From assembly GCA_910577785.1 (NCBI GenBank), contig CAJTNT010000013.1:23047-87046 (forward strand): DNA of 64,000 nucleotides. The letters are read 5' to 3'. This document shows positions 26,547-35,293 of the stretch, in pieces. A program made the translations under genes and the position numbers. The notes below the pieces were generated by a model. The model ran no database searches, was not told the origin of the DNA, and saw only the letters and a program-made list of their open reading frames with translations. The stretch is from an uncultured Lachnospiraceae bacterium. GTDB taxonomy: Bacteria; Bacillota; Clostridia; Lachnospirales; Lachnospiraceae. The stretch's first letter is position 1. Every line of letters starts with the position of its first letter.

Positions 26547-26630
26547 ATGGATAAATCTAAAAAAACTTATTATCTATCGCGGCCTGCGGCATATTACTGT
26601 CTATTACCTCTCAGCTTATGCCGTAATTGA
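26547..26630 (+). CDS. Candidate 27-residue peptide, convergent with the XRE-TPR regulator
   Basis: A short frame begins MDKSKKTYYLSRP and ends with a hydrophobic, Cys-containing stretch (AAYYCLLPLSLC). GGAAGGTG stands eight bases before the ATG, a better site than chance usually gives. It overlaps the 3' end of the facing XRE-TPR gene by 20 bases. Regulators of the RRNPP type are often controlled by short peptides encoded next to them, sometimes convergently. No classical signal peptide is evident. It may be a chance frame. Confidence 0.4.
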   Translation: MDKSKKTYYLSRPAAYYCLLPLSLCRN

Positions 26631-27534
26631 CTTCGGCATATTTTTTCATTTCTTCAGCACGTTCCTGCTGATTCATTGCCTGCAGCATGGCAATGCTTTG
26701 TCTAAAACATTGCCTGGCCAAGTCATATTGCCCCATCCCTGCCAAGGCACAGGCCTTATTGCGGATGAGCATTGGGAAGACATGCAGCCTTCCATGCTCA
26801 ATACAATAGTCAATGCCTGCCTGGCAGAGATGCAGGGCGTCTTCAAACCGTTTCTCCTGTTCCATCCAGGAGGACAGGTTCTGCAGAATCACCGGATATT
26901 TGACAGACAGCCCCTCCCCGCCCAAAGCATGCCCCTCCATATATTCCTTCAGTTCAAACAGCAGGCGCACTCCGCTCCACAGATCCCCCTTGTCATGATA
27001 GGCACAGCCGATATTGTCCAGAATAGAGATCTCATGGAACGTCAGAAGCCTGTCCTGGAGGTGGATCCCGTCAAAATCGGGAATCGTCATGCGTATCACC
27101 TCCATCAGCATCCACAATACCTGCTCCGGCGCCTCCCCTTCCCGCTTTTTCACCATAATCCTGGCAAACCTGACATATTGTTCTACCATCTTGAGCCCAT
27201 AGTCTTTACGCACTGCTTTCTGTATGTTCTCCTCTATCAGCCGGATCAGGCGCTTAACCTCTGCAAAGTCCCCCCTTCCAAGGCTGCGTGTCAGCCTGCG
27301 CTCCAATTGATGCCGTTCCATTTCTTCCCTGTTCTGATAGGCAACCCCCATCCCGCCCCCCATGCCAAGCCTCTGCATCAGCCCTTCCAATATCTTCTTC
27401 CCCGGTATCTGCAGCCCATTCTCAATCCGCGATAAAGTGGACGGCGTACAGATTCCATAACTCACTTCCTCCTGGGAATATTTTTGCCTCTCTCGAAGGT
27501 CACGGAGTACCTCCCCAATCGTATAATTTGACAT
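26611..27534 (-). CDS. XRE family regulator with TPR-like C-terminal domain
   Basis: A 307-residue protein. Residues 5-60 form a helix-turn-helix (IGEVLRDLRERQKYSQEEVSYGICTPSTLSRIENGLQIP). The rest is all-helical with tetratricopeptide-like units such as NIGCAYHDKGDLWSGVRLLFELKEYM and NKACALAGMGQYDLARQCFRQSI. This architecture is that of peptide-responsive Rgg/PlcR-like (RRNPP) regulators. GGGAGCAG precedes the start. It faces a micro-ORF at its 3' end and is divergent from a ClC gene. Target and ligand are unknown. Confidence 0.85.
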   Translation of the reverse strand: MSNYTIGEVLRDLRERQKYSQEEVSYGICTPSTLSRIENGLQIPGKKILEGLMQRLGMGGGMGVAYQNREEMERHQLERRLTRSLGRGDFAEVKRLIRLIEENIQKAVRKDYGLKMVEQYVRFARIMVKKREGEAPEQVLWMLMEVIRMTIPDFDGIHLQDRLLTFHEISILDNIGCAYHDKGDLWSGVRLLFELKEYMEGHALGGEGLSVKYPVILQNLSSWMEQEKRFEDALHLCQAGIDYCIEHGRLHVFPMLIRNKACALAGMGQYDLARQCFRQSIAMLQAMNQQERAEEMKKYAEVNYGIS

Positions 27535-27751
27535 AACACTGCTCCCTTTCTCTTTTGTATCGTACTAACATACTACATTTCCAAAATCATACTGATATTA
27601 CGTTCCATTCTGTCCAAAATCCTCAATTCGCGTATTAAAATTCCCATAAAGCGTTCAAAATCATATCCTCTGTGTAGATAACAAAATTCCCCGTTGCCAT
27701 CCCTCCCCATAAATGATAAGATAAAAGCAGCAAAGCGGGAGGAGGCACCTT

Positions 27752-29014
27752 ATGATTACTGAAGATTTCATCCATTATATCCGCCATCTTGCCAGCCGCC
27801 TTTCCACCTTCCTCAGATGGCTGGTCTTTTCCATACTTTCCGGCATTCTGGTGGGGGCGGCCAGCACGGCCTTCCATTATTGCATGGTATCGGCGAATGC
27901 TGCAAGGGCTGGCTATCCTGGCTTGATCTTTTTCCTTCCGGCAGCCGGCCTTCTGATTGTAGGAGCTTATCACCTGCTGCACGATGAAAAAGACACGGGA
28001 ACCAACCTGGTACTCTCAGCTATCCAGTCCCAGGAACATATCCCAATGAAGATGGCGCCTTTGATTTTTGTCTCTACCATCATGACACATTTATTTGGCG
28101 GATCCGCCGGGAGGGAAGGCGCCGCGCTGCAGATGGGCGGCAGCCTGGGGAATACCTTGGGCCGACTGTTCCGATTTGATGAGAAGGATCAGCACATTAT
28201 GATTATGTGCGGCATGAGCGCGGCATTTTCGGCCTTATTTGGCACGCCGATGGCCGCTGCCATCTTTTCGATGGAGGTCGTGAGCGTAGGGATTATGCAT
28301 TATGCGGCTCTGGTGCCCTGTGTCATTTCTTCCCTAGTGGCCAAGGGGATTGCCAGCTATTGCGGGATTGTACCAGAACAATTCCCCCTGGCCAGACTGC
28401 CGGCATTTTCCATCCGCTCCGCCGTTATCATCGCCTTTTTGGCCATCCTCTGTGCCGGCGTCAGCACCCTCTTTTGTATGACGCTCCACACGGGGGAGCG
28501 CCTGTACAAAAAATATTTCCCCAACCCCTACCTGCGGATTTTCTCCGGCGGCGCCTTTGTGATGATCCTCACTCTGACAGTAGGAAATCAGGACTACAAT
28601 GGCGCAGGGATGCCCGTCATTGCCCGCTGCTTTGAAAATGACTATGTGCCTTACGCCTTTTTACTGAAAATCCTCTTCACGGCCGTAACCCTAAGCGCCG
28701 GTTTTAAGGGCGGGGAGATTGTACCTTCCTTCTTTATCGGCGCCACCTTTGGATGCCTGTTTGGAAACCTGGTTGGATTTTGCCCCGCCCTGTGCGCCGC
28801 AGCCGGCATGGGCGCTGTATTCTGCGGCGTCACAAACTGCCCCATTACCTCCCTGCTCATCTGCTTTGAGCTGTTTGGGTTTACTGGCATGCCCTATTTC
28901 CTGCTGTCTGTTTCCTTGGGGTACATGCTTTCTGGCTACTACGGGCTATACCACAGCCAGAAAATCGTCTATTCCAAATTCCGCACGGAATTTATCAACC
29001 GCAAGACACATTAA
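27752..29014 (+). CDS. ClC family chloride/fluoride channel or antiporter
   Basis: A 420-residue polytopic protein of the ClC family. GGSAGREGAALQMG carries the gating glutamate, and FKGGEIVPSFFIGATFG is the late filter motif. The usual first filter motif GSGIP is missing at the expected place (HDEKDTGTNLVLSAI is there instead), a feature also seen in the fluoride-exporting CLC-F branch. No CBS domains are present. GGGAGGAGG precedes the ATG. The upstream gap contains nothing resembling a fluoride riboswitch, so fluoride export is only a possibility. Confidence 0.88.
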   Translation: MITEDFIHYIRHLASRLSTFLRWLVFSILSGILVGAASTAFHYCMVSANAARAGYPGLIFFLPAAGLLIVGAYHLLHDEKDTGTNLVLSAIQSQEHIPMKMAPLIFVSTIMTHLFGGSAGREGAALQMGGSLGNTLGRLFRFDEKDQHIMIMCGMSAAFSALFGTPMAAAIFSMEVVSVGIMHYAALVPCVISSLVAKGIASYCGIVPEQFPLARLPAFSIRSAVIIAFLAILCAGVSTLFCMTLHTGERLYKKYFPNPYLRIFSGGAFVMILTLTVGNQDYNGAGMPVIARCFENDYVPYAFLLKILFTAVTLSAGFKGGEIVPSFFIGATFGCLFGNLVGFCPALCAAAGMGAVFCGVTNCPITSLLICFELFGFTGMPYFLLSVSLGYMLSGYYGLYHSQKIVYSKFRTEFINRKTH

Positions 29015-29147
29015 GATAGGTTATCAGCCGCAAATACATTAATAAGATATGCTACTATACGGGAAGCAAATCCTCCTTTTGGAAATTACCCCAAATTTTC
29101 CACAAAAAATACGTCTTTTCGTCCCTTTTCATTGGCTGTTTTTCACA

Positions 29148-29176
29148 TTGTTTTTTTTCTAATAGCGAGTTATAAT
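29148..29176 (+). promoter_or_regulatory. Sigma-A promoter of the ion transporter operon
   Basis: TTGTTT and TATAAT are separated by 17 bases, about 50 bases upstream of the start at 29227, preceded by a T-rich tract. Confidence 0.7.
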
Positions 29177-29226
29177 TCGGTAGGATAAAAAATGGGATGG
29201 ATGTATTTTATGAAGGAGGTAAGAAC

Positions 29227-30585
29227 ATGAATCTAGCACAAATTTTAGCACTCATCTTATTTATTGCTATGTTCATCCTGATTGTGATGGACAAGATTGA
29301 ACGGCACCATGTAACATTGGCATGCGGCATCCTGACTCTGGCAGGCGTCTTCGGCCTCGCGATGAGAAGCATGGACGCAATCACAGAAACCCTCAACCTC
29401 AGGAGCATCTTCACCGTTGGCTTCTGGTATACGGCAGGCAGCGCGGAAGAAAGCACGGCTGGCATTAACTGGGCCACCATTATCTTTATCGCGGGCATGA
29501 TGGTTATGGTAGAAGGCATGGCGGAATCCGGCTTCTTCCGCTGGCTCTGCATGAAGCTGGCGAAGCTGGTGCATTATAAGCCAATCCCTCTGTTCCTTAC
29601 ATTTATGCTAATGTCCGCTTTCCTGGCTATGTTTATTGACAGCATCACTGTCATCCTATTCCTAGCGGCAGTCACCATAGAACTGGCAAAGCTTCTGAAA
29701 TTTGACCCAGTGCCCATGATACTGTCAGAGATTTTCTGCGCAAACCTGGGCGGCTCGGCCACGATGTGCGGAGATCCGCCCAACATCATCATCGGTACGT
29801 CCCTGGGGTATTCCTTTGCAGACTTTATTACCAATACCGGCCTGATTGCCGCCATCAGCCTGATCCTTATTGTTGTCTACTATTTCCTGGTATTCCGCAA
29901 GGAACTGGCAGGAGAAAAGCTCTCCCAGGCAGACGTGGACGCCATGCCGGATCCCAAGGAAGCTATTACCAACAAGATGTCCTTTGCCATCAGCACCCTG
30001 ATTTTCCTCTGTGCGGTGGTGCTGCTTGTGACCCATGCCCAGACCGGGCTCACGGTGGCGTTTATCGGAACCGTGATTGCCCTTGTCACCTTGGTTGTGG
30101 CTGGCCCTAAGGCTATCAAGCTCCTGAAAAAGGTAGATTACAAGACCCTGCTGTTCTTCATCGGCCTTTTTATGGTTGTCGGCGGGCTGGAACAGACCGG
30201 CATCCTTGAAATCATTGCCGGCTTTATCGGCAATGTAAGCCACGGCAACTTACATCTTATGGTGGCCATCATCCTCTGGGTTTCCGCCATTGCCAGCGCG
30301 TTTGTGGACAATATCCCCTTTGCGGCAACTATGATCCCCGTCATCAAGAGCCTGGCCGCTACGCAGGGCGTAGACCTGTCCACGCTGGCATGGGCGCTTT
30401 CCATGGGTACGGATATCGGCGGCAGCGCAACCCCGATTGGCGCGTCCGCCAATGTCGTAGGGACATCCGTCGCCACCAAGAACGGCTACCTCATCGGCTG
30501 GGGCAAATACTGCAAATCCGCAGCGCCTGCCACGATTATTGTAATCCTGGTATCCATGGTATTTATTTTTATCCGTTACTGTTAA
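29227..30585 (+). CDS. ArsB/NhaD (ion transporter superfamily) permease
   Basis: A 452-residue membrane protein with about 12 segments. It has the two inverted ion-transporter repeats: FCANLGGSATMCGDPPNIIIG in the first half and GTDIGGSATPIGASANVVGTS in the second. These paired motifs are seen in NhaD Na+/H+ antiporters, ArsB and SLC13 permeases. There is no ars gene nearby, so arsenite export is not supported; Na+ or carboxylate transport is more likely. GAAGGAGGTAAGAAC precedes ATG 29227; an upstream in-frame start is less suitable. A cytidylate-kinase-like gene follows 25 bases later. Confidence 0.85.
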   Translation: MNLAQILALILFIAMFILIVMDKIERHHVTLACGILTLAGVFGLAMRSMDAITETLNLRSIFTVGFWYTAGSAEESTAGINWATIIFIAGMMVMVEGMAESGFFRWLCMKLAKLVHYKPIPLFLTFMLMSAFLAMFIDSITVILFLAAVTIELAKLLKFDPVPMILSEIFCANLGGSATMCGDPPNIIIGTSLGYSFADFITNTGLIAAISLILIVVYYFLVFRKELAGEKLSQADVDAMPDPKEAITNKMSFAISTLIFLCAVVLLVTHAQTGLTVAFIGTVIALVTLVVAGPKAIKLLKKVDYKTLLFFIGLFMVVGGLEQTGILEIIAGFIGNVSHGNLHLMVAIILWVSAIASAFVDNIPFAATMIPVIKSLAATQGVDLSTLAWALSMGTDIGGSATPIGASANVVGTSVATKNGYLIGWGKYCKSAAPATIIVILVSMVFIFIRYC

Positions 30586-30610
30586 ATTATGAAGATTGGA
30601 GGAGGTTTTT

Positions 30611-31216
30611 ATGGCAAAACAGACAATTATTTCCATTAGCCGTGAATTTGGAAGCGGAGGGCATGAAATTGCAGAAAAGATCGCCCGCAGCCTGGGGCTG
30701 AAATTCTATGATCGGAGCATGCTGGATGAGATTGCCAATAAGCTGAACGTAAAAGTGGATATCCTGGAAAAATACGATGAAGCGCCCAGGAATTTCCTCA
30801 TGACCCGGCGGGTGGGCAACCATACCAACTCCATGGCGGAAATCCTCGCAGAATACCAGTTTGACCTTATCCGAGACAAGGCGGCCTCTGGCGAATCCTT
30901 TGTCATTGTCGGGCGCTGCTCCGAAACAGTGCTGAAGAATTATGACTGCCTGATTTCTATTTTCATCAATGGGGATTATGAGCATAAGCTTGCGCGCGTA
31001 AAGAAAAAATATGAACTCAGCGAATCTGAGGCAATTGCGAAGATGAACCGGCATGACAAGAAAAGAAAGATGTACCACAACCGCCACTCCGACTATAAAT
31101 GGGGGGATTCGAGGTATTATGACCTGTGCATCAACAGCAGTCCCTTAGGCATAGACAAGACGGCCCACATACTGGAATGCTATATTAAAGAGCGTATCGA
31201 ATGCACTGGCGCATAG
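30611..31216 (+). CDS. Cytidylate kinase-like family protein
   Basis: A 201-residue P-loop protein of the cytidylate_kin2 type. It starts ISISREFGSGGHEIAEKIARSLG (P-loop), then FYDRSMLDEIA, a VGRCSETVL strand and R-rich lid residues (MNRHDKKRKMYHNRHSDYKWGD). Essential Cmk is a different protein, so the substrate of this branch is open. ATG at 30611 follows GGAGGAGGTTTTT. The gene is probably co-transcribed with the upstream ion transporter and ends at a strong hairpin. Confidence 0.85.
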   Translation: MAKQTIISISREFGSGGHEIAEKIARSLGLKFYDRSMLDEIANKLNVKVDILEKYDEAPRNFLMTRRVGNHTNSMAEILAEYQFDLIRDKAASGESFVIVGRCSETVLKNYDCLISIFINGDYEHKLARVKKKYELSESEAIAKMNRHDKKRKMYHNRHSDYKWGDSRYYDLCINSSPLGIDKTAHILECYIKERIECTGA

Positions 31217-31238
31217 CGCCGTCAAAAATAGGAATCAA

Positions 31239-31280
31239 ACAGGCTGTGCCGCCAGGATCCTTCCTGGCGGCACAGCCTGT
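31239..31280. terminator. Strong bidirectional hairpin
   Basis: ACAGGCTGTGCCGCCAGGA pairs almost perfectly with its complement (19-base arms, tiny loop). It separates two convergent genes, the cytidylate-kinase-like gene and the sigma-like gene. U tracts on either side are short, so termination relies on the stem. Confidence 0.75.
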
Positions 31281-31294
31281 AATGAAAAGCCCGT

Positions 31295-31915
31295 TCAGCA
31301 GTTCATAGGAGCTATCTTGTGGATTGATTTTTTCACATAGGTGCGGAATGAGAACCTGCGCTTTTTGACCGTCACCTTGGTAAGGACCTGCTGGTAGAGC
31401 TGCTCCTTCTCCTCTATGGGCATTTTCTCCTTCTCGTATTCATAAATATCCGTATCAATACAGTTCAGAAGGTCGTACATATTATAATAAGGCAGCGCCA
31501 GATCCTTCCGCGCCGCGCCCTCGAAGTCTTCTCCCACGTAAAAACGATAGAACAATTCTTCTTCCAAAGAATCCAGGCAGCTTACCATCATCTCTTTCTC
31601 CTCGGCAATTTCCTTCTCAATGAGCCAGGCAATCGTAGCTTCCTTCTGGTATGACCGCAGAAACTCCAGGCAGCGATACCGCGCCACAGAACCGATCCAG
31701 TTTTCAAATTCATTGTCATCGTCATAGCTTTCAATATGGTTCCAAATTGCCACTACCGTATCTGCCAGGCATTCCTGCTGCAGATGGGGCAGCGTAAACA
31801 AATGCTTGCGGATAATGGAAATCAGGCGCTCGCCATGCTCCATCACCAGAAATTCCAACGCCTTCTCATTGTGGAACTGCAATTGCATTACCAAATTCTC
31901 TTTTCCTATCTTCAT
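31295..31915 (-). CDS. ECF-like sigma factor, region 2 only, with an anti-sigma-like tail
   Basis: 206 residues. Residues 15-95 look like sigma-70 region 2, with EFLVMEHGERLISIIRKHL and FENWIGSVARYRCLEFLRSYQKE. A normal ECF factor then has region 4. Here only a start of it (LEEELFYRFYVGEDF) is seen, followed by NMYDLLNCIDTDIYEYEKEKM and a basic stretch. That tail resembles the beginning of DUF4179-type anti-sigma factors, which normally follow ECF genes. The simplest reading is a fusion by deletion that removed region 4 and the anti-sigma membrane part. ATG 31915 is preferred over a GTG nine bases upstream on spacing. Function is doubtful. Confidence 0.6.
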   Translation of the reverse strand: MKIGKENLVMQLQFHNEKALEFLVMEHGERLISIIRKHLFTLPHLQQECLADTVVAIWNHIESYDDDNEFENWIGSVARYRCLEFLRSYQKEATIAWLIEKEIAEEKEMMVSCLDSLEEELFYRFYVGEDFEGAARKDLALPYYNMYDLLNCIDTDIYEYEKEKMPIEEKEQLYQQVLTKVTVKKRRFSFRTYVKKSIHKIAPMNC

Positions 31916-32112
31916 AGAAAACACCCGCCCTTCTCTCTATCGCTCTCTGCTCTTCTGTAAGATTTATCATAAGGATAGCATAGATTCCTTCAATTTTTCC
32001 CTCTATAAATCTTAATTTTTTCTTAGGTTTTTGGCAGATGGCTGCCAAAGTAAACTTGTAGATTCCTATCTTATTAGATGCATTTTATCCGCAAAATGTT
32101 TCATTTTTTTAA

Positions 32113-33003
32113 TTATTCCCAAAACTTTTCCAGCGGTGTAGGGCCGTCGAGAATCTCACGGCCAATGTACATGACGCTGTCCTCGCGTACTTTTACGCTC
32201 CATTTTACCAGGGAGATGGCGCCCTGTTCCACTTCCAGGGCTGTGATGGAACGGGGATGGACGCAGCTCCCATCATTGAAGTAGAAGCCCTCGCCTGGCT
32301 GGGGAAAAACCGGGCGGTGGGTGTGGCCGGCGATTAGGAGTATCTTGCGGCTGGCTGCCCATGCGGACAGCCTCCGTTCAATCCTTTCCTTTTTCTGGTA
32401 ATTCCTGGCTGCGCTGGTCGGGTCGTTGCAGCCTGCCAGCTCCAGGGGACGCCAGAGATAGCGGACAAGGAAACGCGTCACCTTCCAAAGCGTATCGTTC
32501 CAGAGGTCGCCTTGGTGTCCATGCACCAGCAGCAGCTCGGCGCCGCTGCGGCAATCCTTTAGGCAGATAGACTCCCTGACTTTCATGCCCGCGAACAGGC
32601 AGTCCTCTGCCCGTCCCTGGCAAAAGGCCCGACTGCAGGCATTTTTGAAATATGCCTCCTGCGCCTTCTTGCGGTCGTGGTTCCCATATAGCATATGAAG
32701 CCTGCCATTGCAATAGAATTGGCCCATCAGGCAAAATTGGTTATTGTGTATCTGCAGAATCTCCTGGAGATCCCGGTTCTCCCATAATTCATCACCATCG
32801 CCCAGTTCAATATAAGTAAATTTTCTCTGGTTATAATATTGAAGCGCCGCGAAAAACAGGTTCTGGTTTGCCAGGAAATTGTCCCCCCAGTTGCCCACGC
32901 CCCGGTGGCAGTCGCTCATCATCACAATCCGGCTGCCTTTATGGATGGGGAGGCAGAGCGCATTCTTATATGCCTGATCCAGCCTCTTTGCTGTCCTTTT
33001 CAT
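32113..33003 (-). CDS. Metallophosphoesterase
   Basis: A calcineurin-like phosphoesterase of 296 residues. The five metal-binding blocks are visible in order: MSDCHRGVGNW, LGDGDELWENRD, YGNHDRKK, VHGHQGD and AGHTHRP. ATG 33003 lies nine bases after the stop of the upstream DUF4474 gene and follows GGAGG with some extra spacing; longer in-frame starts would overlap that gene. The substrate is unknown. Tight linkage with the DUF4474 gene suggests a shared function. Confidence 0.85.
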   Translation of the reverse strand: MKRTAKRLDQAYKNALCLPIHKGSRIVMMSDCHRGVGNWGDNFLANQNLFFAALQYYNQRKFTYIELGDGDELWENRDLQEILQIHNNQFCLMGQFYCNGRLHMLYGNHDRKKAQEAYFKNACSRAFCQGRAEDCLFAGMKVRESICLKDCRSGAELLLVHGHQGDLWNDTLWKVTRFLVRYLWRPLELAGCNDPTSAARNYQKKERIERRLSAWAASRKILLIAGHTHRPVFPQPGEGFYFNDGSCVHPRSITALEVEQGAISLVKWSVKVREDSVMYIGREILDGPTPLEKFWE

Positions 33004-33011
33004 TTCCTGGC

Positions 33012-34148
33012 TTACCTCCGCCTGCCTTTTCGGCATTCTATCGGCATCTCTTTTCCATCCTTGCACTTCCTTTTGCGGCATTTTTTCTTCTGTCCATACC
33101 GTTTGCTGTACTTTCGCTGCCGCTTTCCCCAGGCCAGCCTTCCTGCCCCCGTAATCAGACGCATCAGATGCGGATATGCCAGCATCAGATAGTACAGACG
33201 GTCTACCGTCCTTTCAAATCCTTTTGTCAGATGGCCATAGAGCCGGCAATGCAGGCGGTTCTGCCACTGGATGCGGCTTCTGCAGAATCTCCGGCAATAG
33301 TGGGAAGGGGCGTTTTTCGGGCGGCACAGGCAGAAGGATACCGTATCATAGCAGATATGCAGGTCTTCCTCCCGATACCCCGCGCGATAGCAACCTTCCA
33401 GAAAAGCCCCCATCATTTCCAAATCCTCAAAGGACAGAGAAACCTCCAGCATCAACTCGCCTGGATAGGAAAACTCGCCCAACACAAAGCCGGTCAGCCA
33501 CCAATGGTTCTGGCTGCGCTGGAACAAGGGCTTGCCGTTTTTGTATAAAAGGATGCTGATGGGAAGCTGATCCTTAGACGAAACGCTCTGGTAAAAAATA
33601 TCCTCTGGGTCTTTGCCCTCATCCTCCCCGTCATCTACATAAATCCCTACCTCCGCGCCTGTCGTAATCCCATACTGCCCCTTCCAGAACTCAATCAGCC
33701 ACCGCCGCCCCCCATAGGCAAAATAAATAGGCTCGCAGTCAATCAGCATATTCATGGCGGGCGCCAGATCGTCATAAAGCCTGCCATAGCCGAACTGCCT
33801 CTGCCAGGCGTCCTCCAGGGAATAAAAAATATCCTTGGGCATGCTGTAGGCAAAACCAAACGGCTCCAGCGCCTGGTTAATTTCCCTCAGCTTCTCCCTA
33901 TCGCTTTGGAACTTTACCCTATTTCTCGCATTCCTGCGGCAGCAGCTCCGATAATGGCAAAAGAAGCTGGCCAATACTAGGATTAAAACAACGAAAATTA
34001 CTAATATATAACAAAATACGAAATCAAAATGCAAATTTTTCCATTCCTTTCTCTTTTTGTATAATATATTCAGGAAATTTTGCCTTGCCACCCATGGAAC
34101 CTCAGGATTCACCTCCGCATTCCTTTCCTCCTTATAAAATCTTGGCAT
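33012..34148 (-). CDS. DUF4474 domain membrane protein
   Basis: A 378-residue protein. One hydrophobic helix lies at about 43-65, after a basic N-terminus. The DUF4474 domain follows (about 85-290), with LEPFGFAYSMPKDIFYSLEDAWQRQFGYGRLYD and DCEPIYFAYGGRRWLIEFWKGQYG. The C-terminus is very Arg/Lys-rich and merges towards the phosphoesterase gene. The domain has no established biochemical role. The start at 34148 has only a weak site (GGGAA). It is divergent from a spore-protein gene. Confidence 0.75.
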   Translation of the reverse strand: MPRFYKEERNAEVNPEVPWVARQNFLNILYKKRKEWKNLHFDFVFCYILVIFVVLILVLASFFCHYRSCCRRNARNRVKFQSDREKLREINQALEPFGFAYSMPKDIFYSLEDAWQRQFGYGRLYDDLAPAMNMLIDCEPIYFAYGGRRWLIEFWKGQYGITTGAEVGIYVDDGEDEGKDPEDIFYQSVSSKDQLPISILLYKNGKPLFQRSQNHWWLTGFVLGEFSYPGELMLEVSLSFEDLEMMGAFLEGCYRAGYREEDLHICYDTVSFCLCRPKNAPSHYCRRFCRSRIQWQNRLHCRLYGHLTKGFERTVDRLYYLMLAYPHLMRLITGAGRLAWGKRQRKYSKRYGQKKKCRKRKCKDGKEMPIECRKGRRR

Positions 34149-34301
34149 TAATTCCCATCATATTTTCCCGCTCAATGTAAATAATAACACCATGGCAAGG
34201 GACAGCGTTTTAAAAGGGATTGCGGCGCCGACGAACCATCCGTTTCAAAACACAGTCCCTGCCACAAAAACAAGAAGGAAAAAATTTGGAGGTGACTCAA
34301 C

Positions 34302-34523
34302 ATGTCTAATAATTCTGGCTCTAACACAAGCAAAATGGCAGTACCTCAGGCAAAAGAGGCTATGAACCGCTTCAAGCAGGAGGTTGCTTCTGAGATTGGC
34401 GTACCTTTGAAGGAAGGCTACAACGGAGACTTAACATCTGCCCAGGCCGGCTCTATCGGCGGCGAGATGGTCAAGAAGATGATTATGAAACAGGAACAGC
34501 AGATGTCTGGCGGACAGCAGTAA
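34302..34523 (+). CDS. Alpha/beta-type small acid-soluble spore protein
   Basis: A 73-residue SASP that coats and protects spore DNA. Family blocks are present: RFKQEVASEIGVPL (with the germination protease site around SEIGV), YNGDLTSAQAGSIGGEMVKKMI and a Gln-rich end. TTTGGAGGTGACTCAAC precedes the ATG. It is a single-gene unit ended by a textbook terminator. Its presence marks the organism as a spore former; a paralogue lies at 42664-42867. Confidence 0.97.
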   Translation: MSNNSGSNTSKMAVPQAKEAMNRFKQEVASEIGVPLKEGYNGDLTSAQAGSIGGEMVKKMIMKQEQQMSGGQQ

Positions 34524-34590
34524 GAAGCCCAGACATTTGGCTCCACGTTTGCGCGAATGAATCAAAACGCAGCAGGCGTAAATAGAAGCT

Positions 34591-34628
34591 CCCCTGCTTT
34601 GGAACGGATCAAAGCAGGGGGGTTTTTT
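34591..34628 (+). terminator. Intrinsic terminator of the SASP gene
   Basis: CCCCTGCTTTG and CAAAGCAGGGG form a stem with a short loop, followed by a GG and six T residues. It lies 70 bases after the SASP stop codon. Confidence 0.93.
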
Positions 34629-34705
34629 CCATGGATATTTCTTCTGGGGTGTGGTATACTAAGGAACAGCAGGAACTGCAGAAAATCAGGCATGAACGGA
34701 ATGCC

Positions 34706-34771
34706 CACAGCCATACGGATAGATTTCAGAATCAAATAGAATGTTCACAGCCGTATGGGCAAATTTCAGAA
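34706..34771. repeat. Imperfect 26-base direct repeat, 40-base period
   Basis: CACAGCC(a/g)TA(c/t)GG...ATTTCAGAA occurs at 34706-34731 and 34746-34771, with 21 of 26 bases identical, just before the CYTH gene. The core cagcc(a/g)ta resembles the repeat at the left end of the window. No function is evident. Confidence 0.55.
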
Positions 34772-34786
34772 AGGATATGGATCGTT

Positions 34787-35239
34787 ATGGAAATCGAACG
34801 CAAATTTTTAATCAAGGAACGGCCTGGAAATTTAAGCTCCTACGTTTTTCATCAGATTGAACAAGGATATCTCTGCACTGCCCCCGTTGTGCGGATCCGC
34901 AGGCAGGATTCGGAGTATTACCTTACATACAAGTCAAAGGGCCTCCTGGCAAGGGAAGAATATAACCTGCCCTTAACAGAAGAAGCCTATATGCACCTCC
35001 GTACAAAAGTGGATGGGAACCTGATTGCCAAAAAGCGTTATCTCATCCCCTTGGAGGGAGGGCTTACTGCTGAGCTGGATGTATTTGAAGGGAAGCTTGC
35101 AGGGCTGCTCCTGGCGGAGGTTGAGTTCAAGACAGAAGAGGATGCCCTCGCCTTCCTCCCCCCCGCATGGCTGGGCGAGGACGTGACTTATTCCATGGAA
35201 TACCATAACAGCGTACTCAGCCAGAAAAATAATATCTGA
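34787..35239 (+). CDS. CYTH domain protein (triphosphate tunnel metalloenzyme)
   Basis: A 150-residue protein with the N-terminal signature MEIERKFL (ExExK) and alternating basic and acidic strands (VRIRRQ, YYLTYKSKG, KKRYLIPL, AELDVFEG, AEVEF) that line the tunnel. It probably hydrolyses inorganic triphosphate or acts on a nucleoside triphosphate; it is too short for a two-domain adenylate cyclase. ATG 34787 has AAAGGA upstream. A frame extending 52 codons further is non-coding, since it covers the SASP terminator area and the direct repeat. Confidence 0.9.
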   Translation: MEIERKFLIKERPGNLSSYVFHQIEQGYLCTAPVVRIRRQDSEYYLTYKSKGLLAREEYNLPLTEEAYMHLRTKVDGNLIAKKRYLIPLEGGLTAELDVFEGKLAGLLLAEVEFKTEEDALAFLPPAWLGEDVTYSMEYHNSVLSQKNNI

Positions 35240-35293
35240 GCCTATCCTTTCTGCCCTCTTAGTATAACGCAAAAACTTCCCCAAACACAACTT

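Noticed and set aside
27535..27751. Possible fluoride riboswitch before the ClC gene
   Set aside because: No GGNGATGG...-type conserved core or pseudoknot was found in the 217-base gap.
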